Assembly: GCA_951800145.1 (NCBI GenBank)
Contig: CATOJE010000003.1
Location: forward strand, 1-64,000
DNA length: 64,000 bases
Origin: an uncultured Lachnospiraceae bacterium
Lineage (GTDB): Bacteria > Bacillota > Clostridia > Lachnospirales > Lachnospiraceae
Direction of reading: 5' to 3'
Shown piece after piece: positions 38,678-47,953 of this stretch. Made by a program: the position numbers and the translations under genes. Each line of letters begins with the position of its first letter. The first letter of the stretch is position 1. Under the pieces are notes generated by a model. That model was not told the DNA's origin and did not search any database. It saw only the letters and a program-made list of their open reading frames with translations.

Positions 38678-40057
38678 TCACCGCTTTCCCTTCTCATATT
38701 CTTTTAAATCTTCTAGCGCCTTTCCTGACAGCGGGAACAGGATGCTCATGTTAAAGATGGTCATTAATCCCACCCCGATATCCCCCAGATCCCACACAAA
38801 GGTATAGGCCGCCAGGCCGCCGATGTACAGCATGACCAGCGCCAGCACCTTGTACAGCGTCTGGGAGGTCCAGTTATCCCCGAAAAGGTAGGCCACATTG
38901 GGCCTGGCATAAAATAAAATCCCGATAAAGGTGGAGAAGCTGAAGAGCCATAAAATCACAGCGATAAAGATCACCCCAAATCCGCCCATGTGATACTCCA
39001 TGGCCTTTTGGAGCAGATCCATCCCTTCCAGTCCTTCGGTCAGGCCGGCAGGAGCCAGAAGCATAATCATGGCAGAGCAGCTGCAGATCACGATGGTATC
39101 GATAAATACGCCAAAGGCCTGTAGCAGCCCCTCCTTCGCCGGACTGCTGATATCCGCCGCGGCCGCGGCGCAGGGAGCGGAGCCAGAGCCGGCTTCATTG
39201 GAAAAAAGCCCACGCTTGGCGCCGTTCATCAGCACTGCCCCGAAGCCGCCGGCCACTGCCTGGCGCAGGCCGAAGGCCTCCTGAAGGATTCTGGAAAACA
39301 CAGCCGGCAGCTGTCCCACATTTTTAATGATAATAAACAGGGTGATCAGGAAATAGCAGCCTGCCATAATGGGCACGATCACATCCAGCACCTTCACCGT
39401 GGCATTTTTCCGAAGCACGATCACACCGGCCACTGCTACCAGGACGATGGTGGTATACAGCGGCGGGATCCGAAAGGCATTTTCAAAGGCAGTGGAAACC
39501 GAGTTGCTGATCACCTGGCTGATCCCGCACCAGCAGAGCAGCCCGGACAGGGCAAAGAGCACTGCCAGCAGGGAACGCCGGTTGGTTCCCCGTTTCCTTT
39601 TCACATACTGGTGGATATAATAGGCTGGCCCGCCCCGGTAACCGCCGTAGAGCGGATCCTCCTCCTTATAAAGCTGTGCCAGGGTGGCTTCGATAAAGGC
39701 GGTGGAGGAGCCTAAAAGGGCGGTAATCCACATCCAGAACAGGGCGCCGGCCCCTCCGGCTGAGATGGCGGCCACCACCCCTACCAGATTCCCCATGCCC
39801 ACCCGGGTAGCTGTGGAGATCATCAGCGCCTGCATACCGGAGATGGATTTTTTTGACCCGGTCTTTTTCTCCACCGCGATCTTAAGCATGTCCGGAAACA
39901 GCCGGAAGGGAAGGAATCTGGTCCGGATGGTAAAGTATATTCCAGAAGGAATTAAAATTAAAACCAGCAGGGAAAGCCCCAGGCTGCTCCCTCCCGGCAA
40001 GGGGATACGAATCAAATCTCCCCACAAAGCATAATACACAAAACGAATGATATCCAT
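38678..40057 (-). CDS. Sodium:alanine symporter family (AGCS) transporter
   Basis: ISGMQALMISTATRVGMGNLVGVVAAISAGGAGALFWMW..; KRGLFSNEAGSGSAPCAAAAA. Confidence 0.93.
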   Translation of the reverse strand: MDIIRFVYYALWGDLIRIPLPGGSSLGLSLLVLILIPSGIYFTIRTRFLPFRLFPDMLKIAVEKKTGSKKSISGMQALMISTATRVGMGNLVGVVAAISAGGAGALFWMWITALLGSSTAFIEATLAQLYKEEDPLYGGYRGGPAYYIHQYVKRKRGTNRRSLLAVLFALSGLLCWCGISQVISNSVSTAFENAFRIPPLYTTIVLVAVAGVIVLRKNATVKVLDVIVPIMAGCYFLITLFIIIKNVGQLPAVFSRILQEAFGLRQAVAGGFGAVLMNGAKRGLFSNEAGSGSAPCAAAAADISSPAKEGLLQAFGVFIDTIVICSCSAMIMLLAPAGLTEGLEGMDLLQKAMEYHMGGFGVIFIAVILWLFSFSTFIGILFYARPNVAYLFGDNWTSQTLYKVLALVMLYIGGLAAYTFVWDLGDIGVGLMTIFNMSILFPLSGKALEDLKEYEKGKR

Positions 40058-40084
40058 AGTTTGTTCCCCCGTAGCTATGCAATT

Positions 40085-40123
40085 CTTTGATACAGAACTT
40101 TGATACAGAACTTTGATACAGAA
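40085..40123. repeat. 13-bp tandem repeat, 3 exact copies
   Basis: ctttgatacagaa x3 in the AGCS/LysR intergenic region. Confidence 0.95.
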
Positions 40124-40292
40124 AGTATTTGCATCTTTCTCTCATTTAGTATATAGTAGATTCAAGCATCTGTAAAATCAATAAACATAATATATTCCAT
40201 CGAATTATTCGATGTATGCTGCTCGCACTCCCTCGGGCCATGCTCAGCAGCCCTCTTTGCAGTCCACGCCAAATAACAGAATGGAGGAGCCT

Positions 40293-41174
40293 ATGGATAT
40301 CCGGAATCTGAATACCTTCATTTACACCGCAGAGCTGTCCAGCTTTACAAAAGCTGCGGAAAGGCTGGGCTATTCCCAGTCCACCGTGTCCTTTCAGATC
40401 AAGCAGCTGGAGCAGGAGCTGGATACCCAGCTCTTTGAACGGATCAATCATACCATCGCCTTAACGGAGCGGGGCAGGGAGGTGCTTCGCTATGCCCAGC
40501 AGATCCTCCGCATTTCTCAGGAGTTAAATGAAGCTCTCCACGAAGAAAAAGCCATCCGTGGCCGGGTGCGCCTGGCCATGGCTGACTCGCTCTGTGATTC
40601 TCTTCTGGATGAAAAATTCGTGGATTTCCGCCGCCAGCATCCTGGCATTGCATTAAAGATCATCACAGCCGGAACCCAAGAGATGTTCCGGCTCATTGAC
40701 CATAATGAAGCCGATGCGATCTTAACCTTAGATAGCCATATTTATGATATGGAGTATGTCATCGTAAAGGAGGAGAGGGTGGGGGTCCATTTCGTGGCCC
40801 CGACAGAGCACCCTCTTGCAAGGGCCCCGGAGATTTCCATTCAGGAGCTGACGGATCAGCCCTTTATCCTCACGGAAAGGGGGATGAGCTACCGCCGGCT
40901 GATGGATGAGCGGCTGGCGGAGCTTTCCCTGGAAATCCACCCCATCCTGGAGCTGGGAAGTGCAAAGCTGATCTGCTCTCTGGTGGAGCAGGGCGCTGGT
41001 ATCTCCTTCCTGCCAGACTACGTAACCAGGCCGGAGGTAGAGGCCGGAAGGATGGTGTATCTTCCTGTAAAGAATTTCCAAATCCATCTGTGGAAGCAGC
41101 TCCTCTATCACCGGGATAAATGGATTTCCCCTCAGCTGGAGTCGGTGATGTGGTATTGTGCGGTGAATTTATGA
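40293..41174 (+). CDS. LysR family transcriptional regulator
   Basis: MDIRNLNTFIYTAELSSFTKAAERLGYSQSTVSFQIKQLEQELDTQLFER. Confidence 0.95.
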   Translation: MDIRNLNTFIYTAELSSFTKAAERLGYSQSTVSFQIKQLEQELDTQLFERINHTIALTERGREVLRYAQQILRISQELNEALHEEKAIRGRVRLAMADSLCDSLLDEKFVDFRRQHPGIALKIITAGTQEMFRLIDHNEADAILTLDSHIYDMEYVIVKEERVGVHFVAPTEHPLARAPEISIQELTDQPFILTERGMSYRRLMDERLAELSLEIHPILELGSAKLICSLVEQGAGISFLPDYVTRPEVEAGRMVYLPVKNFQIHLWKQLLYHRDKWISPQLESVMWYCAVNL

Positions 41175-41203
41175 TGTTTCCTACTTATATTATAACGCGG
41201 GCT

Positions 41204-42562
41204 TTAGAAATATTCCCTCAGCGCCCTGGCGGCCTGCCTCACCTCCTCCTCTGTGTTAAAGCAGGAGAAGCTGAACCGCACCGCCCCCTGCTCCCTGGTT
41301 CCCAGGGCTTCATGCATCAGCGGTGCGCAGTGCCCCCCGGAACGGGTGTAGATCCCATGCTCACTGGCCAGCCAGTCGCTTACCTCGCCGGAGTCCTCAT
41401 CCCCTAAGTTTAAGGTCACCATAGCTGCCCGGGGCCTCACTTCTCCTTCCATCCCAGGATTTCTGCAGCTCTGGCTTTTCTGCATATCCTTCCCATCTCC
41501 CTTCCCGGCTCGCTCATAGCTCTCATAATCTCCATAAAACCGGATGCCGGGAATCTCCTTCACCAAATGATAAAACAGCCTGGCGAGTTCCTCCTCTTTC
41601 CTTCGGATTGGCTCTGTCCCTCCATGCTCCTTAATCCACTGCAGGGCAGCCCTTAACCCGGCGATGCCATGGCCGTTTAAGGTTCCGGCCTCTAAAGCCA
41701 CGGGCATTTCCAGAGGATGCCTTTTGGAATAGGTCTGTATCCCGCTTCCGCCGGAAAGCAGAGGGGCGATCTTTAGTCCCCTTCTCACACATAAGCCCCC
41801 GGTTCCCTGGGGCCCCATCAGCCCCTTATGTCCGGTAAAACAGAGAATGTCGATCCCGTCCTTTTTCATGGATATGGGAAACACGCCTCCGGTCTGGGAA
41901 GCATCCACGATAAACACGGCCCCTGCCTTCTGGCACCACTGTCCCACCGTCCGGATGTCCTGGATATTCCCGGTGAGATTGGATCCATGGGTGAGGATCA
42001 CTGCCTTAACCCCCGGCACTATGGCCTGGCGCAGCTGCTCCATATCCAGCAGGCCTCTCCGGATTTTCCACGGCTCCTCTGTATCCGGCTGGTTCTTCCG
42101 GGATCCCCTGATGTCCGGCTGGTTCTCCCGGGAGCCCCTGATGTCCGGCTGCTTCTCTTGCATCTTTTGGGAGCCTTGGATGTTCTCCCAGCTCTCCTTC
42201 AGGCATCCCACCCGGGTAACCAGAACCCCCTGCTCCTCAAGCTGATACAAAGGCCGGAGGACGCTGTTATGCTCCAGCACGGTGGTCACTGCCCGGTCCC
42301 CCGGCTTTAGTACCCCTTTTATGGCCATATTCAGGCTTTCTGTGGAATTTGCCGTAAATGCCACCTGATCCGGCCCGTAGCCGTCAAATAGCTCATCCAC
42401 CAGCTGCCGGGTCTGGAGGATAACCCGGGCGCTCTCCAGAGCCGTCTCATAAGTCCCCCGGGAGCAGTTCCCCATGGTTCGTATGGCCTGGGCCACAGCC
42501 TCTGCCACCTCATCCGGCCGGTAGTAGCTGGTGGCTGCACTGTCCAAATAAATCATACTCAT
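41204..42562 (-). CDS. Aminotransferase class V / cysteine desulfurase family protein with repeat-containing insertion
   Basis: MIYLDSAATSYYRPDEV; ILTHGSNLTGNIQDI; DASQTGG; CFTGHKGLMGPQGTGG; RSGGHCAPLMHEALG. Confidence 0.92.
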   Translation of the reverse strand: MSMIYLDSAATSYYRPDEVAEAVAQAIRTMGNCSRGTYETALESARVILQTRQLVDELFDGYGPDQVAFTANSTESLNMAIKGVLKPGDRAVTTVLEHNSVLRPLYQLEEQGVLVTRVGCLKESWENIQGSQKMQEKQPDIRGSRENQPDIRGSRKNQPDTEEPWKIRRGLLDMEQLRQAIVPGVKAVILTHGSNLTGNIQDIRTVGQWCQKAGAVFIVDASQTGGVFPISMKKDGIDILCFTGHKGLMGPQGTGGLCVRRGLKIAPLLSGGSGIQTYSKRHPLEMPVALEAGTLNGHGIAGLRAALQWIKEHGGTEPIRRKEEELARLFYHLVKEIPGIRFYGDYESYERAGKGDGKDMQKSQSCRNPGMEGEVRPRAAMVTLNLGDEDSGEVSDWLASEHGIYTRSGGHCAPLMHEALGTREQGAVRFSFSCFNTEEEVRQAARALREYF

Positions 42563-42566
42563 TTCC

Positions 42567-43394
42567 TTATTTCCCCTGCTTTTCTTCCAGATAGAGGAGG
42601 CCCTCTAAAACGGATCCGGCGATGCATCTGGCCTTATCCGAAATGGTAAAGCAGTTTTCAAATTCTGATTCCCGTGGGTCGATATCTGCGATCTTCAATC
42701 CCTCAGTCACTGGATAACCGGAGCGGATCAGTCCCCGGAGAATTCCATCTAAGGAAGCATTCACCGTCACCTCCCCCTGTCCCGTCACCACCACCCCGAT
42801 GGGCTGGCCCTTCTTTACCTTATCCCCTATCTGGCAGAGTCCCCGAAGGATTCCCCTTGCAGGGGAGTGAATCACCCGCTCCTTCCCGAATCCGGCGATG
42901 ATTCCAGGAGTTCCGGTATTGGGAAGGGCGCTGCCATGTCCGATGATCCGGCCCAGATTATGGCCCCGCATGGTCTCGATCACCAGATCCACGTCCTTTC
43001 CTGCAAAGAATCCCGGCCCTAGGGCAATGGTCTTATCCGCCATATCCCGACTGGTTCCCAGATTTTTTTTCGCCAGAATACCGTCGATTAAGGCCCAGGG
43101 GCGCACGTTTTCCAGGATCCGGCACTCCGGATCCACCAAAAGCGCCACATCCCCTTTTGACAAAACCGCCCTTGCCTCCTCATAATCCTTTACATGGACG
43201 CACCGGACATTTTCCACCTCGCTGACTCCGTCATACACTGCCTCGGAAAAGGCCACATGCCTGCGGATAGCCGAGGGATACCCCGTCTCCAGCACCAGCA
43301 CCGGGTATCCGCAACGGTGAAGCTTATGAATCGTCCCGGTGGCGATGTCCCCGCCTCCCCGGACCATAATTAATTGACTGCTGCGTTCTGACAT
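42567..43394 (-). CDS. yqeB: Selenium-dependent molybdenum hydroxylase system protein, YqeB/EF2563 family
   Basis: MVRGGGDIATGTIHKLHRCGYPVLVLETGYPSAIRRHVAFSEAVYDG; start trimmed to MSERSSQLIMV. Confidence 0.87.
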   Translation of the reverse strand: MSERSSQLIMVRGGGDIATGTIHKLHRCGYPVLVLETGYPSAIRRHVAFSEAVYDGVSEVENVRCVHVKDYEEARAVLSKGDVALLVDPECRILENVRPWALIDGILAKKNLGTSRDMADKTIALGPGFFAGKDVDLVIETMRGHNLGRIIGHGSALPNTGTPGIIAGFGKERVIHSPARGILRGLCQIGDKVKKGQPIGVVVTGQGEVTVNASLDGILRGLIRSGYPVTEGLKIADIDPRESEFENCFTISDKARCIAGSVLEGLLYLEEKQGK

Positions 43395-43581
43395 TTTCCT
43401 TGTATCCTTTCCTAAGTTCATCATTCTATCCAGTGTCTTGGCCGGATTATATTCAGCCAAGACATTAGCCCCATAGCTTCTCTCAGGCAATCCTTTTATT
43501 ACATCCTTCAGCAAATAGCTGTACCCGAAAGCAGGGCTTTTACAGGAAGCCCTGCTCCCTTCTGACGAAAAATCTGCCTGT

Positions 43582-44307
43582 CTAAGGCCGCACAAGCTTC
43601 CCCGCTCCGCTCATCCGTTCTGCTATCTCATACATATTAGTAACCGCTCCCACTGCCAGCTTTTCTCCCAGGCCATAATGGTTTAAGCAGGTGCCGCAGG
43701 TTAAGATCTCCACCCCCTGGGCCTGGAGTTCCTTCAAATCTTCCAGAGAATCGGAACCCTGACAGGAAAGCCTGGCTCCCCCATTATAGAGCAGAACCGT
43801 TCCCGGAAGCTTATCCTGTTTCGTCAGCGCATAGACAAAGCCCTTCATCAGCAGCCTTCCCAGAGTCTCATCCCCCTGTCCCATCTGATCCGAGGATAAT
43901 ACCACTACCATGCCCTTGTCCCGGATATCCGGCTGGCAGGAAATCTCGCCTTCCTCCTGCTCCCCCCTGACATCGCCGCTGTCCACAGCAGCTCCCTGCC
44001 CGGACATTACACTTTGCCCGGCATCTCCATTCTTCCCGGGCCCTGCGCTCTGCCCGGAGCTCCCGCTTTGAACAGGCCCATCCCCTGTCCCAGCTTGAAT
44101 CGACACCACAAACTCCTGACTGCTGATCCGTTCCGATGTGGATTCCAGCCCCTTATGGCTGGCAAGCTTCTTTAGATTCTGAACCGCAATCTCATTATCC
44201 ACTACCACCTCCACGATGGTTCCCGGCTCCGCCTTTTCCAGCGCCTTCTTCGCCTCAATCACAGGCAATGGGCACTGCTTTCCTCTCTCATCCAGTCTCA
44301 TATCCAT
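43582..44307 (-). CDS. yedF: Sulfurtransferase-like selenium metabolism protein YedF
   Basis: N-terminal TusA-like CPLPVIEAKKAL; C-terminal VVVLSSDQMGQGDETLGRLLMKGFVYALTK..LPGTVLLYNGGARLSCQGSDSLEDLKELQAQGVEILTCGTCLNHYGL. Confidence 0.92.
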   Translation of the reverse strand: MDMRLDERGKQCPLPVIEAKKALEKAEPGTIVEVVVDNEIAVQNLKKLASHKGLESTSERISSQEFVVSIQAGTGDGPVQSGSSGQSAGPGKNGDAGQSVMSGQGAAVDSGDVRGEQEEGEISCQPDIRDKGMVVVLSSDQMGQGDETLGRLLMKGFVYALTKQDKLPGTVLLYNGGARLSCQGSDSLEDLKELQAQGVEILTCGTCLNHYGLGEKLAVGAVTNMYEIAERMSGAGKLVRP

Positions 44308-44370
44308 CTCTCCATTTCTAAATCATTTTTTCATCAGCTGCCGGCTTGCCCTATCTGGCCGCCATTTTTT

Positions 44371-45396
44371 CTACTGGACCACCACTGCCTCAGCTCCCCT
44401 TTTCACTACCCGGCCTACGATGCCGCAGGGCAGGCCCAGGGTCTTTAATTCCTCCAAAGCCCTCTCTCCGTCCTCCGCCTCCATACTCACCAGGAGGCCT
44501 CCTGAGGTTTGGGCGTCATAAAGAATCTCCTCCACGGCAAAGCTGCAGTCCACAAACCGGACCTTGTCCTGAACATGATTCCGGTTCCGCTGGCCGGCGG
44601 CAGTCAGGTAAAACTCCTCCACATACTCCGGACATTCCGGAATAAAGGGAATCGCCCTCTGGTCTATCTCTGCACTGAACTGGTCCCCCAGCATCTCACA
44701 CAGATGGGCCAGAAAGCCAAAGCCAGTCACATCTGTACATCCATGAGTGCGGTATTTCTTCACTATCTCTGCTGCGTATTTATTTAAGGTAGACATAGAC
44801 TTTACCGCCAGATCCATGGCCGCCTGGGAGGCCTCCCCCACCCGGGAGGCGGTGCACACGATCCCCACCCCGAGAGGCTTGGTCAAAAGAAGCACATCCC
44901 CCTCCCTGCAGCCATTATTGGCGAAAACCCGATCCGGGTGAATCACCCCGGTCACCGACAGTCCGTATTTCACATCCTGATCCGCGATGGAATGCCCCCC
45001 TGCCAGCACGCCTCCCGCTTCCCGCACCTTCTCGCTGCCCCCTAAAAGGATCTGTCCTAAAATATTCAAATCCATGGACTCCGGGAAGCACACGATATTT
45101 AGCGCGGTCTTTACCTCCCCGCCCATAGCATAGACATCACTCAGGGCATTGGCCGCGGCGATCTGTCCGAAGGTATAGGGATCCTCCACCATGGGAGGAA
45201 AAAAATCCAGGGTCTGCACGATGGCCAGGTCATCGCTGAGACGGTACACTGCCGCGTCGTCCGAGCTGTCATAGCCGATTAGCAGGTTGGGGTCACGAAC
45301 CTTTGGAATCTGCTCCAGGACACGTCTCAGCGCCCCCGGCCCCAGCTTCGCCGTACAGCCGCCGCCTTTACAAAATACCGGTTTCTCTCGTTCCAA
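44371..45396 (-). CDS. selD: Selenide, water dikinase (Cys form)
   Basis: [68 protein letters not shown]. Confidence 0.95.
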   Translation of the reverse strand: MEREKPVFCKGGGCTAKLGPGALRRVLEQIPKVRDPNLLIGYDSSDDAAVYRLSDDLAIVQTLDFFPPMVEDPYTFGQIAAANALSDVYAMGGEVKTALNIVCFPESMDLNILGQILLGGSEKVREAGGVLAGGHSIADQDVKYGLSVTGVIHPDRVFANNGCREGDVLLLTKPLGVGIVCTASRVGEASQAAMDLAVKSMSTLNKYAAEIVKKYRTHGCTDVTGFGFLAHLCEMLGDQFSAEIDQRAIPFIPECPEYVEEFYLTAAGQRNRNHVQDKVRFVDCSFAVEEILYDAQTSGGLLVSMEAEDGERALEELKTLGLPCGIVGRVVKRGAEAVVVQ

Positions 45397-45434
45397 TTTT
45401 ATCCCCCTTTTCTACCCTTCTTTTCTTGTCTCTT

Positions 45435-45638
45435 TCATTCTATCACAATTTCGTAAATTCTTCCATGCTCAGAAACAGTCGCCTTCCGTCCCTCTGTCAC
45501 GGCCAGCTTCATAAGATTATCCCGCGTATGGGCCGCATCCGAGCGCACAATTAATGTTTCCCCTGGATGCTCGTCCATGGCATCCATCACGATTAATACA
45601 GGTTCCGGACAGGATAGTCCTCTTACATCGATTTCCAT
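45435..45638 (-). CDS. TusA-like sulfurtransferase
   Basis: MEIDVRGLSCPEPVLIVMDAM. Confidence 0.9.
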   Translation of the reverse strand: MEIDVRGLSCPEPVLIVMDAMDEHPGETLIVRSDAAHTRDNLMKLAVTEGRKATVSEHGRIYEIVIE

Positions 45639-45683
45639 TTGATTCCTCCTTAGTTATTTTGTGTATTTAACGATGCTAAGTAA

Positions 45684-45760
45684 ACTTTCATGCGCCCAGC
45701 GATGAACGCACCACTCATGAAAGCCTGGCGGGCGCACTTAGCATCCCTTAATTTTGATAG
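45684..45760 (+). repeat. Dispersed hairpin repeat (copy A)
   Basis: aaactttcatgcgcccagcgatgaacgcaccactcatgaaagcctggcgggcgcacttagcatccctt; arms TGCGCCC/GGGCGCA; matches rc 58098-58178. Confidence 0.7.
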
Positions 45761-46004
45761 TACTGTTAACTACATTAAGCAAATTTTGGAACAGCCCGAT
45801 TATATCATTAAAGACAAAAGGCCAAATACTGGATTAGTCATTAAACAAATTATTTCCTGTGAGAAGAACCTATTACTTGTCCTTCGCATCTGCACATCCT
45901 GCAATACCGAATATAAAAACTCTATTATCACCAGCTGGGAAATAAGTGAGACACGGTTACAGAATTATCTTAAGAACAAGCAAATTCTTTACAAAAAAGG
46001 CTAG
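45690..46004 (+). CDS. PBECR-type (phage BECR-fold) nuclease-domain fragment fused to repeat-derived N-terminus
   Basis: VNYIKQILEQPDYIIKDKRPNTGLVIKQIISCEKNLLLVLRICTS..YKNSIITSWEISETRLQNYLKNKQILYKK; first ~24 aa are encoded by the repeat. Confidence 0.5.
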   Translation: MRPAMNAPLMKAWRAHLASLNFDSTVNYIKQILEQPDYIIKDKRPNTGLVIKQIISCEKNLLLVLRICTSCNTEYKNSIITSWEISETRLQNYLKNKQILYKKG

Positions 46005-46015
46005 CTCTGTTATAA
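45987..46015 (+). promoter_or_regulatory. Candidate sigma-A promoter TTTACA-17-TATAAT
   Basis: ctTTTACAaaaaaggctagctctgtTATAATttg-like arrangement with 17-nt spacer just upstream of the structured region. Confidence 0.55.
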
Positions 46016-46027
46016 TTTGAATATATT

Positions 46028-46129
46028 AAAAAAGAGGTTATTTGAGGTGGTAAATTTCGTTGCAACCACGCACCCTATGGGTCAAAAGAGATGCAGGAGC
46101 CGCGACGCCTGCCAAATAACCTCTTTTTT
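46028..46129 (+). ncRNA. Candidate structured RNA (17-bp closing stem enclosing three hairpins)
   Basis: AAAAAAGAGGTTATTTG (46028-46044) pairs perfectly with CAAATAACCTCTTTTTT (46113-46129); inside GTGGT/ACCAC, ACCC-TAT-GGGT, GCAGG/CCTGC; ends in U6. Confidence 0.45.
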
Positions 46130-47175
46130 CACTTCTTCTCCCGTCTGCACCCCATTCCCAGCGCCAGCAAAATTACAATACAGGCAATACAGGCCATCCG
46201 CCCTGCCGCTGTGGTTCCATTCCCGCTGGAGGCCAGTCCGAAATTATGGCAGACCGCAGCCCCCACAAACATTCCTGCCACATATACAGCCGAGTCCCCG
46301 GATCCCTGCCCTGCCAGAATCAGCTGCCGTAAGGGGCATCCCCCTGCCAGGACCGCTGCCAGTCCCACAGTAAACATTCCAAGGAAGTTCCAGATATGCT
46401 CTGTATGCGCCACCGGCTGTCCCGCAAAGCCAAGGACAAATTTCCCTGCTGCCAGATTATAAACCAGCATGGTCACAAAGAGCGCCCCGATTACCGTTAA
46501 AATGTCAAAATTCTTCATCAGGATGGCATCTCGGATTCCTCCCGCGAAGCAGGTCCTGGCCTTCTGGGCGATGGCGCCAAAGAGAAGGCCCCCGACCAGG
46601 GAGAGCATCAGGGGAGCATGCATACTGCCCGGCCCTTCTGTGCTGACAGTGAAAATCGAGGTGGCCAGGCTGAGCACCAGCAGCAGCACCATAATTCCCG
46701 GAAGCACATATCCGCTTATCTTCTGGGTATCATAGGCCCGTCCCAGACTAAATCCCTTTTTCAGGAAAAAGCTTCCAGCTGCCGCTCCAAAGCCAAATCC
46801 TGCAAACGCCACATAGGCATTTAAATCTCCCCCTGCCATCCGCAGCACCATCCGCAAAGGACAGCCTAAAAAGATTAAAGCGCCAATCATAGTAATCACC
46901 CCCAGCAAAAAGCGGATCATGGGAGATGAACCTCCGGTAGAGCGGTATTCTCCTCCGGCAAGAGCGATGGCAAAGGAGCCCAGGATCAATCCTATAATCT
47001 CCGGCCGCATATACTGAACCACAGCCGCCTGGTGGAACCTGGCCGCCCCCGCCATATCCCGGACAAAGCAGGCAATGCAGAAGGCCATATTTCCCGGATT
47101 CCCGAAGAATGCCAGCGCCCCGGCGATTCCCCCCAGCAGCACTCCCCAGACTGCTAACATTTTTTTCGTATTCAT
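46129..47175 (-). CDS. yedE: YedE family putative selenium transporter
   Basis: FFGNPGNMAFCIACFVRDMAGAARFHQA..; FLGCPLRMVLRMAGGDLNA; GGCPLRQLILAGQG; located in a selD/yedF context. Confidence 0.88.
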   Translation of the reverse strand: MNTKKMLAVWGVLLGGIAGALAFFGNPGNMAFCIACFVRDMAGAARFHQAAVVQYMRPEIIGLILGSFAIALAGGEYRSTGGSSPMIRFLLGVITMIGALIFLGCPLRMVLRMAGGDLNAYVAFAGFGFGAAAGSFFLKKGFSLGRAYDTQKISGYVLPGIMVLLLVLSLATSIFTVSTEGPGSMHAPLMLSLVGGLLFGAIAQKARTCFAGGIRDAILMKNFDILTVIGALFVTMLVYNLAAGKFVLGFAGQPVAHTEHIWNFLGMFTVGLAAVLAGGCPLRQLILAGQGSGDSAVYVAGMFVGAAVCHNFGLASSGNGTTAAGRMACIACIVILLALGMGCRREKK

Positions 47176-47203
47176 GTTCCATTCCTCCTAAGTTTATAAA
47201 TTA

Positions 47204-47227
47204 CGTTATATTTTTAAAAATATAACG
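47204..47227. promoter_or_regulatory. Perfect 24-bp palindrome upstream of yedE
   Basis: CGTTATATTTTTAAAAATATAACG. Confidence 0.6.
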
Positions 47228-47232
47228 ATGGT

Positions 47233-47262
47233 ACAGAAAAAACCAGTCTGCCTTTTAAACAG
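47233..47262 (-). terminator. Minus-strand intrinsic terminator between the Nim-like gene and yedE
   Basis: minus strand CCGGTCTGTTTAAAAGGCAGACTGGTTTTTT. Confidence 0.6.
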
Positions 47263-47382
47263 ACCGGCTTCCCGTCCGCGTTTTACCTTTTAGCAAAACT
47301 TTTTTTGTTTTTTTAATCATACCACAATTTTTTTGTATACCAGGACATTATATCATCTATTTGTAATAAACCTGCCCACAAC

Positions 47383-47853
47383 TTACCGGTGCGCCTTCCC
47401 ACTGACTTGTTCCACCAAAAGCTTCATCACCACAGTCTTTGCCATCACAGACGAATCAAAGGAAACCTCTTCTTCGCGATAGTGCTTCATCAATACCTCC
47501 AGCCCATGGTATTTTTCCTCCTCCGGCAGGATTTCCAGCCTGCCTCTGCCCATAACGCATTCATACTCCATAGTACAGCTGCAGCCATTGCCCCCATCTC
47601 CTTTCACCAGCTTATGAGAGCAGTCCATCTCAAAGCTCACCCTGGAATCCCGCTTCAGCAGCTCATACTTTTTCCCCTGAGCTGCGCCGTGAAAGAAAAG
47701 GGTAATTTGCCTTCCCTCTGTCTCCATGCCAAAATTCAAGGGAAGGATGTATGGGGACTCCTCATCATGAAATGCCAGCCGGCATATGTCACATCGTTTC
47801 ATAATCGCTACAATCTCTTCAAAATCTTTAATTTCTCTGTCTTTTCTTCTCAT
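47383..47853 (-). CDS. Pyridoxamine 5'-phosphate oxidase family (NimA-like flavin-binding) protein
   Basis: MRRKDREIKDFEEIVAIMKRCDICRLAFHDEESPYILPLNFGME..LFFHGAAQGKKYELLKRDSRVSFEMD. Confidence 0.9.
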   Translation of the reverse strand: MRRKDREIKDFEEIVAIMKRCDICRLAFHDEESPYILPLNFGMETEGRQITLFFHGAAQGKKYELLKRDSRVSFEMDCSHKLVKGDGGNGCSCTMEYECVMGRGRLEILPEEEKYHGLEVLMKHYREEEVSFDSSVMAKTVVMKLLVEQVSGKAHR

Positions 47854-47953
47854 TCCTTTTCTCCATTATGATAAAATATCCTATTCCATTCCAACAATCC
47901 TTAGGGTATAATGTTACTACTTAAAATTATATTTAGTAAGGAGCATTACCCCT

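Noticed and set aside
44371-45396. Selenocysteine-containing SelD
   Set aside because: The active-site position is encoded as Cys (GGGCTAK) and no in-frame TGA or SECIS is needed.
46017-46462. Plus-strand ORFs 46017-46373 and 46091-46462
   Set aside because: They start in the structured RNA candidate and run antisense through yedE; no coding-like conservation.
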